Below are positions 9,981-22,145 of a DNA stretch of 64,000 nt, one piece after another (positions within the stretch are counted from its first letter, which is position 1; the number at the start of each line of letters is the position of its first letter). The notes below the pieces were generated by a model, which saw nothing but the letters and a program-made list of their open reading frames with translations, was not told the origin of the DNA and did not search any database. Source of the DNA: Limnanthes douglasii subsp. nivea (lineage: Eukaryota > Streptophyta > Magnoliopsida > Brassicales > Limnanthaceae); NCBI GenBank assembly GCA_036936605.1, contig JAUPFV010000001.1, forward strand, positions 31,939,900-32,003,899, read 5' to 3'. Made by a program: the position numbers and the translations under genes.

Positions 9981-12937
9981 TTAGTTCTTAGATGTCCCAG
10001 CTTCACTTGGTTTTTTCTTGGGATCGGTGGGTTTCAAATCTGGACTCTCTCCGGTCTTTTCATCTTCATCAATGGTGTCATCCCAACCACTGGAATAACC
10101 GCGCTTATCACCATCAGCCATAGTACGGTGAGGAAGGTCTTCGTATTCCACGAATCGCCATAAGTCCCCGAGTGTCCTCCTCGGAAATTTCTGATAAAAG
10201 AGTAGGACCATGTTTGACTTGACCTCGACATATCTTTGTTCTTGGGAGTCTATCACATCGTTGGTATATGCATCAATCCTAGCTTGGATTGTCTTTTCCT
10301 GCTCCTTTAGCAAGTCATCTTTCTCTTGCTTAGCCCGGGACACAGCATCTTCAAGCAATATTTTGTCATTTGTCAGGGTCTGAATGACGTTGTCTTTGGC
10401 CTTCACCTCCTCTTTCGAAGTAGAAAGATTTTTCTCCAAGTCAGAATACTTGGATTAAAGTTTTGTGACAACCCTCTCTAAAGTGGCCAGCTTGGTGGCC
10501 AAATCTTCCTTCCCCCTCTTCAACTCTTTATTTTCTCTCTTTAATGCCTCAATGCTTTAGTTGGCAGTAAGGAGGTTGTTAGACAAACTCTCTTTATCAT
10601 AAGTGAGCGTGTTGATGATAGCTGACTGATTTCGCACATGCTTCTCTAAGTTGAGCACCGGTTGGATATTGCTCAACAGGGAATGGGTCACCATGTCCTT
10701 CTCCCCTGAAACAGAGAAAGAGTTATCTTTGAAGGTGACCATGTTCGAGGAGCTTGGGGGAAGGTAAGGGCCGACGAAATCATCCTTCTCAAGGTCATTA
10801 AAGTAAAGACCAATCCCTTGAATCCCACTGATGTCAACTCCATCGATGTTGATGTCCCCTCCGGCGCCCTCTCTGGTGTGAAAGTCACTTGGGATTTCCT
10901 CTGCTTGAGTTGGGTCTGTTGGATCAACCGGAGGAAAAGACTCCAGAGCCCGGAGAGCAACTTTATCTCCCTTGGAGGTTTTCTTCTTCTTGGCCTCCCT
11001 ATCTCTACCTTCTGCTCCCCGTTTTCTGTGTTTCTTGGAAGCCTTTGGGGGCTTTAGAGATCCAACCACCTCTTTGGTACTCTCATTTTCTACCACTTGT
11101 AGCAAAGTGGCATCAATCCTTCCTTGTTCGTGCCCCTCCGGGTTTGCGGGAATAGTTTCCTCAACATCTCTTGGGTTGACCTCAGCCACATCTTGCTTAG
11201 CCTTGCCTTTCTTGCCCTTCATTTTGCTTGGGGCTTTAGCTCTGCCCGGCAAGGCTAGCTTTCCATCTTTTCCATCTGTCTTCTGTAGAATCACCCCCGG
11301 AGGAGATGGAGTGGTTAATTCCTCCCAAGACAAGTCCCTCCGGCCGGTTGTATTCTAGAGATGGGATCTTACCAAGTTACCTCCGGTGAAACAGTTGTGG
11401 AAGCGATTTCCTCATTTCTCAGCAGCCCAAGCATTTAGCTTGGCACAAGTAGTATGCCCCACCTATAAATAGTCATTGAAGTCCTTCGGCAGCACTACCA
11501 AAAAACAAAAGAAGAGAAGTTAAACAAACAAACTTATTATAAGAAAAAATAGAAAGATGTAATGAAATGTATATTTGTACTCTTCCATCTGCTCGTAAGC
11601 ATGCTTGGATTATCACCAGCTTTAATCTTCCTCCCGTTCTCCCAAGCACCACTGATGAACAAAAATTGAGTCTTTCAGTTCCTCTCCGACTCAAGCAAGT
11701 CATCCACCACTTTGTAATTATCACCCATATTGTAATGGTAGAAGGGGATGACATGGTTTCTGCAAAGGCTCGCCACAGCAGCAAATTGCTCCATCAGAAG
11801 AGGAATTTCGGAGAGCCTTGAGGCCATGATACAGGACATGAGGGTGAACCAGGCGTTGGGGCTCAGTTGACTTGGGCAGAGCTTTATCAGTTGAAAATAT
11901 CTGATAATCTCTGGGTCTAAGGGAAACCTAAGCCCCTAGTTGAATAACTCCGTGTAGAATACTATCTCACTGAGTTTGCAATCCATTGGTTTCTCCGAAT
12001 CGATTAATATCCTCACTTTAACATTTTCTAGGATCCCCCACTTCGTCTGCATCCGGCCTAGTTCAGCTGTATGAATAAATGCATAATTGATCTTCTGCAT
12101 GGCTAGCATGTACTTTACACTTACTTTGTGGAAACAAGGTCCCACTTTTCCTATGAAGCACTCCGGCAGGTCTGGGTGCTTTAAACATAATTTTTCCTTG
12201 CCCTTGCGTTTCTTTACAATGGCAGTCTCACTTGTCTGCCCGGAGACATCGGTCTCAAAAGGGGCTTCTTCAACACTGTCCTCCATCACATCTTCCATTA
12301 CTATGGAGGGGTTATCAGCTGTTTTTAGGAGGGAAGTGCTAATGGTTGGCTCAGTAAGTTGTCCGGATGGCTGAGCATTGCTTTCTTCTTGTGGTATGGA
12401 GTCCGGCTGGGACTCAGATCCGGAGGGTTCATTTCGGAGACTTGAACTAGTGGCCTCCGGACCAGACAATTTGTCTTTAGGAGCCTTGATGGGCGCTTCT
12501 GAACCTGTGAATTTATCTTTGGCCCCAGACTTTGGAGATTTAGACTGTGGAACAGCCTGACCTTTTACTAGGCGGCCTCTTCGTCGATTTATCAGCTTTT
12601 CTGGGGACAGGTCAGCATCTGATCCCATGGCTATAACTGTAGAGGGTCTCCTAGTACTTGTAACTGCTTGCTCTTGTTCAACAATAGGCTCTGACTCCTG
12701 AACCGATGAGCCTGAGATGATCGGTGAAAGACTAGGTTGAAATAATATTGTAGGTTTAGAGATTCTGGCAGAAGACGAACCTCGATCAGGCTCTGAGGTT
12801 GGTGTTTCAGGTTTGTCAATAGGAGATACTGGGAGGCTTGCTGCAATGCGCCTTTCTCGTTCGACCCTTTGTGCTTTTTCTAACTCTGACAAATTGAGTC
12901 ATCCACCTTTTACTAGATCGTTTCTTGCTGTAAACAT
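9981..12937 (-). pseudogene. Element A antisense ORF (Tat extra ORF)
   Basis: Coding sequence on the strand opposite gag-pol. The probable start is ATG 12937-12935 (MFTARNDLVKGG), followed at once by TGA. The open frame 12892-11936 holds a Ser/Pro-rich N-terminus, KKRKGKEKLC, then GKVGPCFHKVSVKYMLAMQ and TELFN, ending at TAG where element C reads Trp. Weaker pieces follow to 11560. A probable intron lies around 11492-11560, where the acceptor TTTGGTAG is still visible. Then come Lys-rich coiled-coil pieces (11333-10557, 10439-9981) and an acidic tail with stop at 9981. The function of such antisense ORFs is unknown. The copy is broken by at least three stops. Confidence 0.75.
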
Positions 12938-13365
12938 AAACTTACACTAAAATACGTTTTTGGAGAAGAAAGGTAAAAGCTCTGAAGATTAGAATTTAAA
13001 AAGTGTTGAAGATGGTAAAACAGTGAAAAGTGATTTAATTTATACTAAAGAAACAGAAGATACCTTGGAACCTAGGAGAATTTGAAAAGATAGAGTAATG
13101 ATTAAAGAAGGCGCTGACATCACCAGTATTAATTGAAGATGTTACTTTTTGAAGTTAGCGGGAGCGCCATTCTAGGAGAAAAACGACTTGTGAGACAAAT
13201 CAGGAAGGGACACGTGTCCCACGATCTGTGAACAAAACCTTTGAGCTTCTGAGAGATTTGCTAGTCCGGATAAATCTGTTATACAAATAGAATTCTGTCC
13301 GGATATTGTTTCAGATGCTCATAAGCGATTTTTTAGGTCTTGCCAAAGGCCTTCGAACATAACCT

Positions 13366-13379
13366 AAAAAAGGGGCTAC
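13366..13379 (+). other. Element A polypurine tract
   Basis: AAAAAAGGGGCTAC directly precedes the 3' LTR, the position of the plus-strand primer. Element C has AAAAAAGTGGCTAT at the same place (33981-33994). Confidence 0.75.
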
Positions 13380-13755
13380 TAATGAGTCCGGATTTTCTCA
13401 CCACTCACTGTAGAAACCGGAGAGGGTCATTTCAGACAAAAACCACCCACTGAACCATTTGAGCATGACTAAAGTATTAAAAACTAATCACTTTATGACT
13501 AAACTAATTACCAACCTGCTTAATAAACTAATGGGCCTTTGAATTCGACCCGGTTTCATGAGTTTGACCCACAAACCCATGAGGCCCATAATTAAGGGTA
13601 TAAATACCCAACCACTTTCATTAATAAGGGTAATGAACATTTAATACAACCACGAAGCTCAAATCTCTTACTACAAACTCCCCAAACATTAAATACCCTT
13701 GAAACATTACAAAACTCCTGACGAAATTACCCTCAGACTAAAATTATCCACACCA
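13380..13755 (+). repeat. Element A 3' LTR
   Basis: Same length as the 5' LTR (376 bp) and homologous end to end, ending ATCCACACCA, followed by TSD TTGAG. The first dinucleotide has mutated from TG to TA. Confidence 0.95.
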
Positions 13756-13760
13756 TTGAG

Positions 13761-16700
13761 TATTTAGATCCAAAATCGGGAAAAATAGTATCTTGATGGT
13801 AGAGAAAACAGTCGTGAGTGGAAATGTTAATAAATTATGTGATCTCTTTGAATCACTAACAATTTTTGGAGACGATATTGTTTCAAAGACATCAAATTAT
13901 TCCCGAAAGAGGCACGTTATAAGTTTAGTAACTCAGTTGGAAGCAGGAGCTTCACTACATTTGTATAGGATTCCATCTCTATTACTTTATTTTGAAGATG
14001 GTTACATGAGGGAAGTGGTTGGTCCGTATGAGGATGTTGTGGTCATTGTGAAAAAAATAGTTGGGGATGAGATACGAAGAATCTTGGTAGGTAGTTCTGC
14101 CATTATTAATGCTCATGGAAATTTATCGAACAATATCGGATCCCCCTACAATACTTTAGTCGGATCGGATAATCGTTGGGTTTACTAGAGTAACCGCGGA
14201 AGTAGTTGGACAATTTGAAGGAGTAGTAGAGTTAGGTCGCGGATCATTTAAAAAACAGTAACGGTGTTGTTTATTGTTGTAGATACGCCAACGTCTTATA
14301 ATGTGATATTTGGAAGATCTTGGTTATCTAGATTGCACGCAGTGGCATCAACTGTTCACCAATGTTTGAAGTATGCTGTGGGAAACAATGTTGAAACGAT
14401 TAGAAGTAAATGTTACCGTACAGCTTTGGCCTCAAATCAGATCAAGGGGTCGAGTCAAAGAAAACATAGTAGTTAGTGGGGTCTTCCTTGGGTCCGATCA
14501 CGTAGATAATCCAAAGGATACCCCCAGGTTCTTGGTATTTGATTAAAGTTTTGAGGATCATGTTTTTTCGAATGGAAAGAGTTAAAAAATCAGGATAAAG
14601 TTATCTCCGGAAGTAAGGGAGAGGTTAATTCTATTTTTGTCAATAAGGTTATATATGTTTACATGGTGCATTGAAAATTTGACAGGGGTGTATGCGAATA
14701 TCATCTGTCACGAGTTAGCAATTTGAAGTTGCGTGCGTCCAATCATTCAAAAGAGGAGATCTTTTTCTAAAGAAAAATCTGAGGCTATCATGGCCAAAGT
14801 AGATCGTTTGTCTAAGGTTGGGCACATACGAGAATCATAATACCCTTTGTAAGATTGCCAATCCAATTTTGGTAAAAAAGAAAAATGGTGGATATGTCTG
14901 GATTTCAATGATCTAAATGGACCATATCGAAAAGATCATTTCTCGGTTCCACATATAGATTAGTTAATGGATTCTACCTCATGGAACCGATTACTTTCGT
15001 TTATGGATGTATACGCTGGCTACAATGAAATACAGATGGATCTATATGACCAAGAAAGCACTTCGTTCATCAAAGGAAGAGGCTTACATTATTATAAGGT
15101 TATGTCATTTGGGTTGAAAAATGTTGAGGAAACTTATCAGAATTTAATATACAAAACTTTTGAGGCTCAGATCGGGCAGAATGTTGAGTGTATATCATTC
15201 ATATGCTAGTGAAAAGAGCAAGGGATGAGGACCACTTTGCAGATATAGAGGAAATTTTTCCCGACCAGACAAATATAAATTTGAAGCTAAGCCCAGAGAA
15301 GTGCACATTCAAGGTGCGTTCCAGAAAATTTCTTGGGTACATAGTTAGTCAATGCAGAATAGAAGTTGATCTTGTACAGCTAAAAACTTTAAGCACTATG
15401 ACACCACCTCGAACGATCAAAGAAGTACATATTTTGACGGGGTGATTAGTAGTTTTGAATAGATTTATATATCTATAATCAGATAAATGTGCTTTTTTCC
15501 AAGTATTAAGGCAAGAAAATTGTTTTAACTGAACCGAAGAGTGTTTCAAAGTTTTTCACTGAGTTAAAGAGTATCATTCTTCACTAGAAATTTTGACAAA
15601 GCCTAATCTATGGGAAATATTATACATTTATATAGTAGTGTCGGATTATGTCGTTAGTAATAAGTTAATTCAAGAAGAAGGTGATTGCCTCACCATGTCA
15701 GTAAAAGAATTTTGGATGCGGAAAACGGTATCTGGAATTAGAAAAGTTAGCCCTTGCATTGGTATCTGCTTCTTGTAAAATTAGGCCTTATTTTTAGGTT
15801 CATTCTATCATTCTACGAACATATTTTCCATTGAAAAGCATGCTACAAATGACCCATGTGTTAGGTAGAACGACCAAATGGTCAGTAGAATTGAAGATTT
15901 TGACATTGAGTTTGAACCTCAAACTGCAATCAAAGCGTAAGCCTTGGCAGATTTCCTAGTTGAATTTCATTTTGGACGGTCAGATATGGATGTAGATAAA
16001 GACAGTTTCGAGGCATAATAGATAGTTCAAACATATGAGGCTTCAAGTGCAGTAGGATGTGGGGTATGGATCCAGTTGATCTCTCGAGATGGTATTGAAA
16101 TGTATCAAGTTATCCGCTCCAGATGGTAGTGACTCAAAACTTCTTATAAATCACACATCTAGCCAATCTGATGCTAGAAAATATAATTTAGTGAAGTATT
16201 TCAGAGTGTTAAAGGCCTTAATATTAGTCTTCGAAAGCGTCAGGTATGAACATGTTCATAGGGCATGGAATTATGCGGCTGATTCTTTAGCTAGTGCTTC
16301 ATATTCTGAAGAGCATCTTTGGATTATATCACAAGAAATTCTACTATAACAAAGGGGTCCAAGCAGGTGGAAGGATCAATCAATTTTTAAATTTCTACAA
16401 GTACCAAAAAATATTGGAGGAATGAAATCAAGGAAATTCTGGTAAATGATGTTTCTCCCATTGATAAAGTAATGGGAAAGAGAATACGGTTCAAGGCATA
16501 TGGCTACGTGGTTCTCTGAGATATCTTATATAAAAAAACATTTTAGCAGGCGTTTGCTTCAACTCCTTGGAGAAAATGAATCACACATGATATTATATGA
16601 ATTACATGATGAAGAAGGGTCCGCGCATTATAGGTATAAAACTTTGATACGAAGACTTATTTTGGCAGGAATTTATTGGCTTAGAATCACTTTGGCCGCC

Positions 16701-17345
16701 AAGGAATTGGTTAAGAGATGTGATACTTGCCAAAGATTTGCTAATACAATTCATGCACCAGGAGTACCTCTTCAATCAATATCTGAGGCATTACCTTTTG
16801 AGCGACGATGTATTGATCTAATCAGGCCTTTACCGATAACATCTGGGGGACTCCATCCACAAGAAAATGGTCAAGGCTAGGTTACTTATCGGACTATTCT
16901 TGATGGGCTGAGAAATAAATTTGGAAGCCAAGGCTGGAAAATGGCAAGATTATTTACAAGACGTTTTGTGGGCATACAAAACTACCCCTCGAACAACGAC
17001 CCAAGAATATCCATTCGCATGAGTCTATGGGATCAATTTTGTCGTGCCATCCAACGATAAGGGAAAGCGTACAAAGTTAGATTTAATCGAAGAAAAAAAA
17101 GAAGAGCGCAATTGAATTCTCTATACTACCAAACTTTAATGAAAAGCCGGCACGCTTCTGAAGTTAGGTGATGGGGTTCAAAATAGGGGACAAGGTTCTG
17201 AGGAAAGTATTTTTGCATACAAAAGAAAAACGGCTTAGCAAGTTATGACCTAGTTGGGAAGGCCCGTGCATGGTAACCGAGAAGGTGAAGTCGGAGACAT
17301 ATCGTCTTAAAGATAAAGAATGAATAAATCTTCATTATTCATAGA
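13761..17345 (+). pseudogene. Element 0 pol remnants (protease, RT, RNase H, integrase)
   Basis: Continues element 0 after element A. Protease region: ESLTIFGDDIV and DEIRRILVGSSA (13840-14110), where the DTG active site is lost. RT: LLSFMDVYAGYNEIQMD, GLKNVEETYQNLIYKTF and then YIIH where YIDD is expected (about 15189). RNase H pieces around 15600-15960. Second RNase H: VGCGVW, ADSLASASY (16050-16310). Integrase: HDEEGSAHYRYKTLIRR, KRCDTCQRF (16600-16740), then RPLPITSGG runs straight into LHPQENGQG near 16850, so most of the catalytic core including the middle Asp is deleted. The C-terminal remnant ends near 17345. Confidence 0.8.
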
Positions 17346-17520
17346 ATATTGGACATCTTAAATTGTACTTGGAATGAATGTAAAAGTTTGTGTATATTTT
17401 TTGATAATTTGTATAAGGATCGGTGGCATACTATTTTCTACCCTAGTGTCGTAGGAAGGTTTTAACGAGGTTCGCTTATAGCCTACTTATGTATAATATT
17501 TCTTTGTCATTTTAAAATAG

Positions 17521-17815
17521 TTTCAACAATTTTTATCTTTTGGACTGGAAGGTTCTTTCAACGAATGTATGTTAACAAATTTTATCTTTTGGACCTGAAG
17601 GATCTTCCGACGAATGTTAGTCAACGATTTATATCTTTTGGATCGGAAGGGTCTTCCAATGAATGTTGGTCAACAATTTTTATCTTTTGGACCGGAAGGG
17701 TCTTCCGAAAAATGTTGCTCAACAATTTTTATCCTTTGGAACGGAAGGGTCTCCAAACAAATGATGGTCAACAATTTTTATTTTAGGGCCATGAGGGTTT
17801 TCCAATAAAAGTTGA
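17521..17815. repeat. About six tandem copies of a ~50-bp repeat with a hairpin core
   Basis: The unit, about 49-50 bp, has the core TTTTATCTTTTGGACCGGAAGGGTCTTCC followed by AATGAATGTTGGTCAACAAT. Copies start near 17521, 17572, 17622, 17671, 17720 and 17769 and become more diverged at the edges. The core GGAAGGGTCTTCC is a 5-bp inverted repeat with a 3-base loop. It lies between integrase and the antisense-ORF remnant of element 0, the same place as the hairpin repeats in element A. Confidence 0.85.
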
Positions 17816-18012
17816 TGGATGACAATAGTTTGTAAGAAAAAGTATGGCTGAAAAGAATTCACTGAAGAACACTTTATGCATACAAGTTTCTAAAGTATAA
17901 AATACCTCAAAAATATACAAAAACTTAACAAAAAAGTACCCCCAAGGCACAATTGGTTCCTAAAAGTTTACATAAAAACGATAGAAACAAAAACTAACAA
18001 AGTATTTTTGTT

Positions 18013-19500
18013 TTACCTTGAAGGGGTACCTTCGTTGTTATCCTCCGACGAGCTGCTCAAGGAGGAGCTGTTTGATTCTTCAGAATCGCTGGATGATTCT
18101 TCATCACCAAAGAAACTCACTCCAAACGGTTTTTCCTCGGAACACGCTCCCAAAAACTTCATAACTTCAAATCTAGAAAAAAATGTTCATGAATTGCTAG
18201 CACCAAAGCAGATTTGATTTTGGCATCCCTCTTATCCAAACGAGATATACATTCAGCAATATATTTCTCAAGGCAAGCATCCTTATAATTTTCAGCGTCG
18301 TTCCTAAGACTTTACTTCTCGACAATGATTTTTTCGATATCCTTGACAGTCAGCTCGAATTATCCTTTAGTTATGTTATGATCTTTTGTAAAACCGACAA
18401 CAAGCATACTCAAATCAGCATATCTAACAATAAACCGTCTCGCTCATAATCAAATATGTTTTGCTCCAATTTTGACTGTCAAGCTTCGTCAAGCGTTCAA
18501 TAAAAGTTTTTTGTACTGGGCAAGGTCATCTTCTAGTGTTTTCACGTCAGATCATTTTTGGAAAACGTTTTTTTTAGTGGTCTTTTCATTTGAATTTTAT
18601 TTTGAGAAGGGTAGTAACATGAAGTAATATGTTGAGTTCCATGGCAAAGAAATCATTTTCGTATATATCAAAAATATACAAATCCATGAGAACCAGCTTT
18701 AACACTCTCTGGAACTTCCTCTTCGTTTCCTTGACTTTTTTGGATGTAATTCACCTTCATTCCTTGAGAAATAGAATCTCTTATTGAAGCAAAACCTGAG
18801 TCTATGATAACGAACTTCTTAGGAGAAGGCATGATCAGATCAGTTTATTTGTCATCCTCTTCGACAATTTTCTTCTTATCCTTGTCTTTGGACGAGTATC
18901 TCTTTCATGGCCTCTTTGAGCCACATTTATCGGTAGGATTAACTTTTCGGTTTCAGCCTCAGCATCATTTTTCTCCTTGGCTTCAGCCCATCATTGATAT
19001 CTTCTTCTTCGACCATGTATCTTTTGGGATCTCGATGACTTGGGGCCCTAGCCCTTGCAGGAAAAAAGACAAGATTATATGAGGTTCCTAGTCACTTAAG
19101 TATGCTATCTTGTGTGGGAGGAATCATGAGATACTCTACAGACATTATCTTTGTCAAGTCGGCCCTCCAAAGATGGATTTTGGCTAGATTTGATTAAGTG
19201 GACCATCTCAATCCAAGCCTTACAACATTTAATTTTGACCATATTTTTAGAGAGTATCCAAATTGTAAGTGGATTTCTTAGAATTTTGGTAATATTATGT
19301 ATAGTGTCTTGATTACACATTATTCAGGCAGATAATAGAAAAGTGACCCACACCCGGGTAATTGGGGACTCAACCTTCAGATTAAATCTAGGGTACCATT
19401 TTAATAGTCTAAATGAGTGTTGATCAATGGTCCACGCATTTCGCTTTCAATGTTTCTTGAGATCACAATTTGTTCTAGTTCTGTAAGAACATGTCGATGA
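18013..19500 (-). pseudogene. Element 0 antisense ORF remnant
   Basis: On the minus strand, 18130 down to the TAA at 18013-18015 reads a Ser/Asp/Glu-rich tail (FFGDEESSSDSEESNSSS ... EGTPSR) like the acidic C-termini of the antisense ORFs in elements A and C. Lys-rich pieces around 18840-19080 and faint similarity around 19330-19440 suggest that the rest of the ORF is present but heavily mutated. No continuous frame remains. Confidence 0.5.
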
Positions 19501-20972
19501 TCCCATAAAAAGACATTAAATATATCCATAAACTTAAAAACTATTTATGAAACTCTGAATTATATCTCTAGTTTAGGTTTTCGATAAGAAACCTTAGCGA
19601 TAATTATAAAGTTAGAGATAAAGATTAGGTTGTTCTGATCATGTTTTGTGAATGTGATAGATTTAAAATTGTTTTTATTCAAAAGCAGACTTTTTCATAG
19701 AAGATTTTCGGCTTCTTGTTTCTTGTTCCATCAATGTATGATTTCTGGAGGTTTTGAGTTGGGTTCTCATATACATTTTGATCTGAAGTTGAATAATATA
19801 TAGATTTTCATACTTTTGTGAATTGTGTTTAGGTATTCTTGAACTTGTTTCAAGCCTCTATTTTGAGAAACAGAGTCTAGTTGAGCTTGATTGATTTGTT
19901 GATATTTGGTTGTTTTATGTGTAGGAACCTCAAGAAAAGGTTGAATAGCATGCATTGTTTAGGCATTATGATTTGATTAGAACGATCGGACAGTGGGACG
20001 GAAGAGATGCTTTGTTCTTAGGGCTTTTTTGGAGTTTTTTTTAGTCATTTTTAATTCTTTATGATATATTTATTTATTATTTTGTTTTTTATAATTTTAT
20101 TATTATTTATATTTTTATTAGATTTTGAATTATTTTTAAATTAACTTGTATTCAATAAATATAAATATTTATTGAATAAATTTTCTAAAAAAGTTAGAAT
20201 TTATTAAAAATCTAAATTAATAATTGTAATTAATAAATATGGTTTATAGATTTGGTATTAAATTTAATAGTTTATATTTGATAAATTAATGTTTATTTTA
20301 TTTTTTATTTTTTATTTTTAGTGCATAGTTAATTACGAAAAAATATTTTATAGATAAATAAATCATCAATGAGTATATGCAGACCGGTATCCAAACCCGG
20401 TAAGTTTGGACGTGAAAAAAAATGTCTTATCTGATAGGTGCGTAAATCCGACGAATTTTAAAAAATAAAAACAAGATGGATTGTCCAATAGGTGTTTAAA
20501 TCCGACGAATTTTAAAAAAAAAACAAAATGAGTAGCAATATCTGAACTTACTTATTCCGAACTATTATGGTCTTTAATATTTTATTGATATATAAAATTG
20601 ATATTAAATATCAAATATTTTAACAAAACAAAATTGAATAAAATTTATACCATTAAAAAAATTAAAGGCTCTCATTAAAAGATTGCCGTTTAAATTATGA
20701 AAACAAAATTCCAAATATACACCATTAGCAATTTTCTTATGAGTAACCAAATCAATAGTAAATACAGAAACTTATCTAATGAATCAAAGTATACAAATAT
20801 ACTCATTAAAACAAACCGATATACAACCGATATACATTATTTGACGAGTAAACATTTTTGTGTTGAGTCCACCTTTTGAATTCAACTTTAGAAATGGTCA
20901 CATTAGACCACCCCAAAAAATAATAATAATAAATAATAAATAAAATTATCGACTCACCTATATTATCTACAT
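19500..20972. other. AT-rich sequence without recognised genes
   Basis: No supported coding region. Around 20425-20530 a ~62-bp unit ending GTAAATCCGACGAATTTTAAAAAA occurs twice in tandem. The lost 3' LTR of element 0 would be expected near 19500-20400 but could not be identified. Confidence 0.6.
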
Positions 20973-21299
20973 CTAACTTAACCGGTGATCAACAGCAACA
21001 CCGAGCGAAGGAACCTGACTTGGGTAAGAACCACTAAAACGAGACGAACCATGACCGGCGAAGTGTCTTTCTCCAAGCGGACAACCGGATCCGCTTGAGC
21101 CGGGGATGTTGGTGCAGCCAGAGGGCCCTGAAGGAGGCACGGGACCCCTTTGTAATACCGATTTCAATATCTGAACCTCTTCGTTTATTATACGTAACTT
21201 CTGATATTCTTGTAATAATAGCCTACTTGCCTCATATGGCTGCACCATATGTATAAGCACAAGCACTACAACTACTAAACATATCTTTAAATCTTTCAT
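20973..21299 (-). CDS. Small secreted peptide precursor (IDA/PIP-like motif)
   Basis: Single-exon ORF of 108 residues. Residues 1 to about 25 form a signal peptide (hydrophobic ICLVVVVLVLIHMV, then PYEAS). A Leu/Glu-rich propeptide follows (26-50), then the motif RGPVPPSGPSGC (51-62), two Cys (62, 73) and a Gly/Ser-rich tail with FAGHGSSRFSGS. The GPVPPSGPS motif resembles the proline-rich cores of IDA/IDL (PIPPSAPS) and PIP (SGPS) signalling peptides, so processing to a short apoplastic ligand is plausible but inferred. A TATA box lies about 70 bp upstream. The gene stands alone between element 0 and segment S. The frame is intact while all surrounding repeats are broken, which suggests selection. 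Family membership is not certain. Confidence 0.7.
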   Translation of the reverse strand: MKDLKICLVVVVLVLIHMVQPYEASRLLLQEYQKLRIINEEVQILKSVLQRGPVPPSGPSGCTNIPGSSGSGCPLGERHFAGHGSSRFSGSYPSQVPSLGVAVDHRLS

Positions 21300-21368
21300 T
21301 TTTTGCTTTTCCTTTTTTATGAAAGATAGAAAAAATAATAATGTGAAGAATCTCGTGCAGGAGTGAAA

Positions 21369-21378
21369 GTATTTATAG
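21369..21378 (-). promoter_or_regulatory. TATA box of the secreted peptide gene
   Basis: CTATAAATAC on the minus strand, 70-80 bp before the ATG at 21299. This would give a 5' leader of about 40-50 bases. Confidence 0.65.
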
Positions 21379-21529
21379 GGTTGAGGAATTTAAAGGTTTT
21401 TGTTATTTTTAATCTTACATATACAATATGTTTTTGACCGTTGACTACGTTTGCTAAGTATCAAACGGGCTACAATAAGCATTGTAAGTTTTGTCTTGAA
21501 TTGGTCATAAGCAAGAAGCTTGAAAAACA

Positions 21530-22145
21530 ACGTGTTTTAATAAAGAATAGTGTATAGCTCAAGTTAAGAAGATCTGGTGAGTCTGGTGTTTGGTCTTCTA
21601 AGTAGAGGGAAGTTTCATGGTACTTGAGGTTTAGGTACGAGTTAGACCTTGAATATATTTGAATAAAAATTCCATTGACTGAAATTCGGTTTTAAAAATC
21701 AATTGGACTGCTTTTAGAGATGATTGAAAATGGAAAGAAATTGAGTTATTTGCATTTGTCAACTATGGCTAGGTTTTTCTTTGCTTGCTAATTTTTCTTA
21801 CATATTAGCTTAGTCGAGAAAGTAATTATAACATATACAACTTAGCAAGAATTAAACACACCTGAAGACCCGGTCGATTTTGATAAAAATTAAAAATCGA
21901 ATTCGGACCAAACCAGTATATCAAATAACTAATGATTGGAATTTTGGTTTGTCTTCGATATTTTTCGGATTAAAGGAATTTGATTTTTGCATATATATAT
22001 ATATATATATATTATTCAAATCGGATTTTTAGTTTTTTTATAGTTTTCTAATTTAAAAAATTATTTTGAATTGATATATCCGAATTTAGACTTCAAAAAG
22101 AAAAATAAATAAAGATGTTTTGTTTTTTCGAAATGAATCGATTAA
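21530..22145. repeat. Segment S, copy 1
   Basis: About 600 bp starting near TCAAG(T/C)TAAGAAGATC that recur at 40098-40705 with many substitutions but the same order throughout (for example TTTCATGGTACTT, TTTGCATTTGTCAACTATGGCT, AATTAAACACACCTGAAGAC). An (AT)11 microsatellite at 21991-22012 is shorter in the other copy. A copia element follows directly in both places. No coding content was recognised. Confidence 0.85.

Larger units (their letters stand above)
3521..13755 (+). mobile_element. Element A: Tat-lineage Ty3/gypsy LTR retrotransposon, complete ends, decayed coding
   Basis: Two 376-bp LTRs (3521-3896, 13380-13755) bound a 10.2-kb element. Both are flanked by the identical 5-bp duplication TTGAG (3516-3520, 13756-13760). 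A primer-binding-like site follows the 5' LTR and a purine tract precedes the 3' LTR. The order is gag, protease, RT, RNase H, second RNase H-like domain, integrase, then an antisense ORF. Gene order, dual RNase H and an antisense extra ORF are known hallmarks of the Tat lineage (Retand, Grande and Ogre relatives). The LTRs differ at about 30 of 376 positions by eye, suggesting an insertion of moderate age. Stops in gag and RT and a deletion in integrase make it non-autonomous. Confidence 0.95.
1345..19500 (+). mobile_element. Element 0: old, decayed Tat-type Ty3/gypsy element, interrupted by element A
   Basis: Gag-like sequence (about 1673-3520) breaks off at 3520 inside the conserved stretch before the protease and resumes at 13761 with the codons for EYLDPK, exactly at the TTGAG target duplication of element A. 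Protease, RT, RNase H and integrase remnants then run to about 17345. They are followed by a tandem repeat and antisense-ORF remnants to about 19500. Every domain is broken. Its gag is closer to that of element F (motif KTDMEYC / KTDMESC, FGALLDQVE) than to elements A, C and E. The 5' LTR is only inferred and the 3' LTR was not found, so both outer ends are approximate. Confidence 0.7.

Noticed and set aside
17565..17808. Two overlapping repetitive ORFs (about 64-73 residues)
   Set aside because: They are read-through of the ~50-bp tandem repeat whose unit length keeps frames open. No start context or homology.
17521..17815. CRISPR-like array
   Set aside because: The repeats are contiguous and diverged with no unique spacers, and this is a plant nuclear region.
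20973..21299. CLE, RALF or defensin gene
   Set aside because: No CLE dodecapeptide, no RALF YISY region, and only two Cys, so a cysteine-rich defensin fold is not possible.
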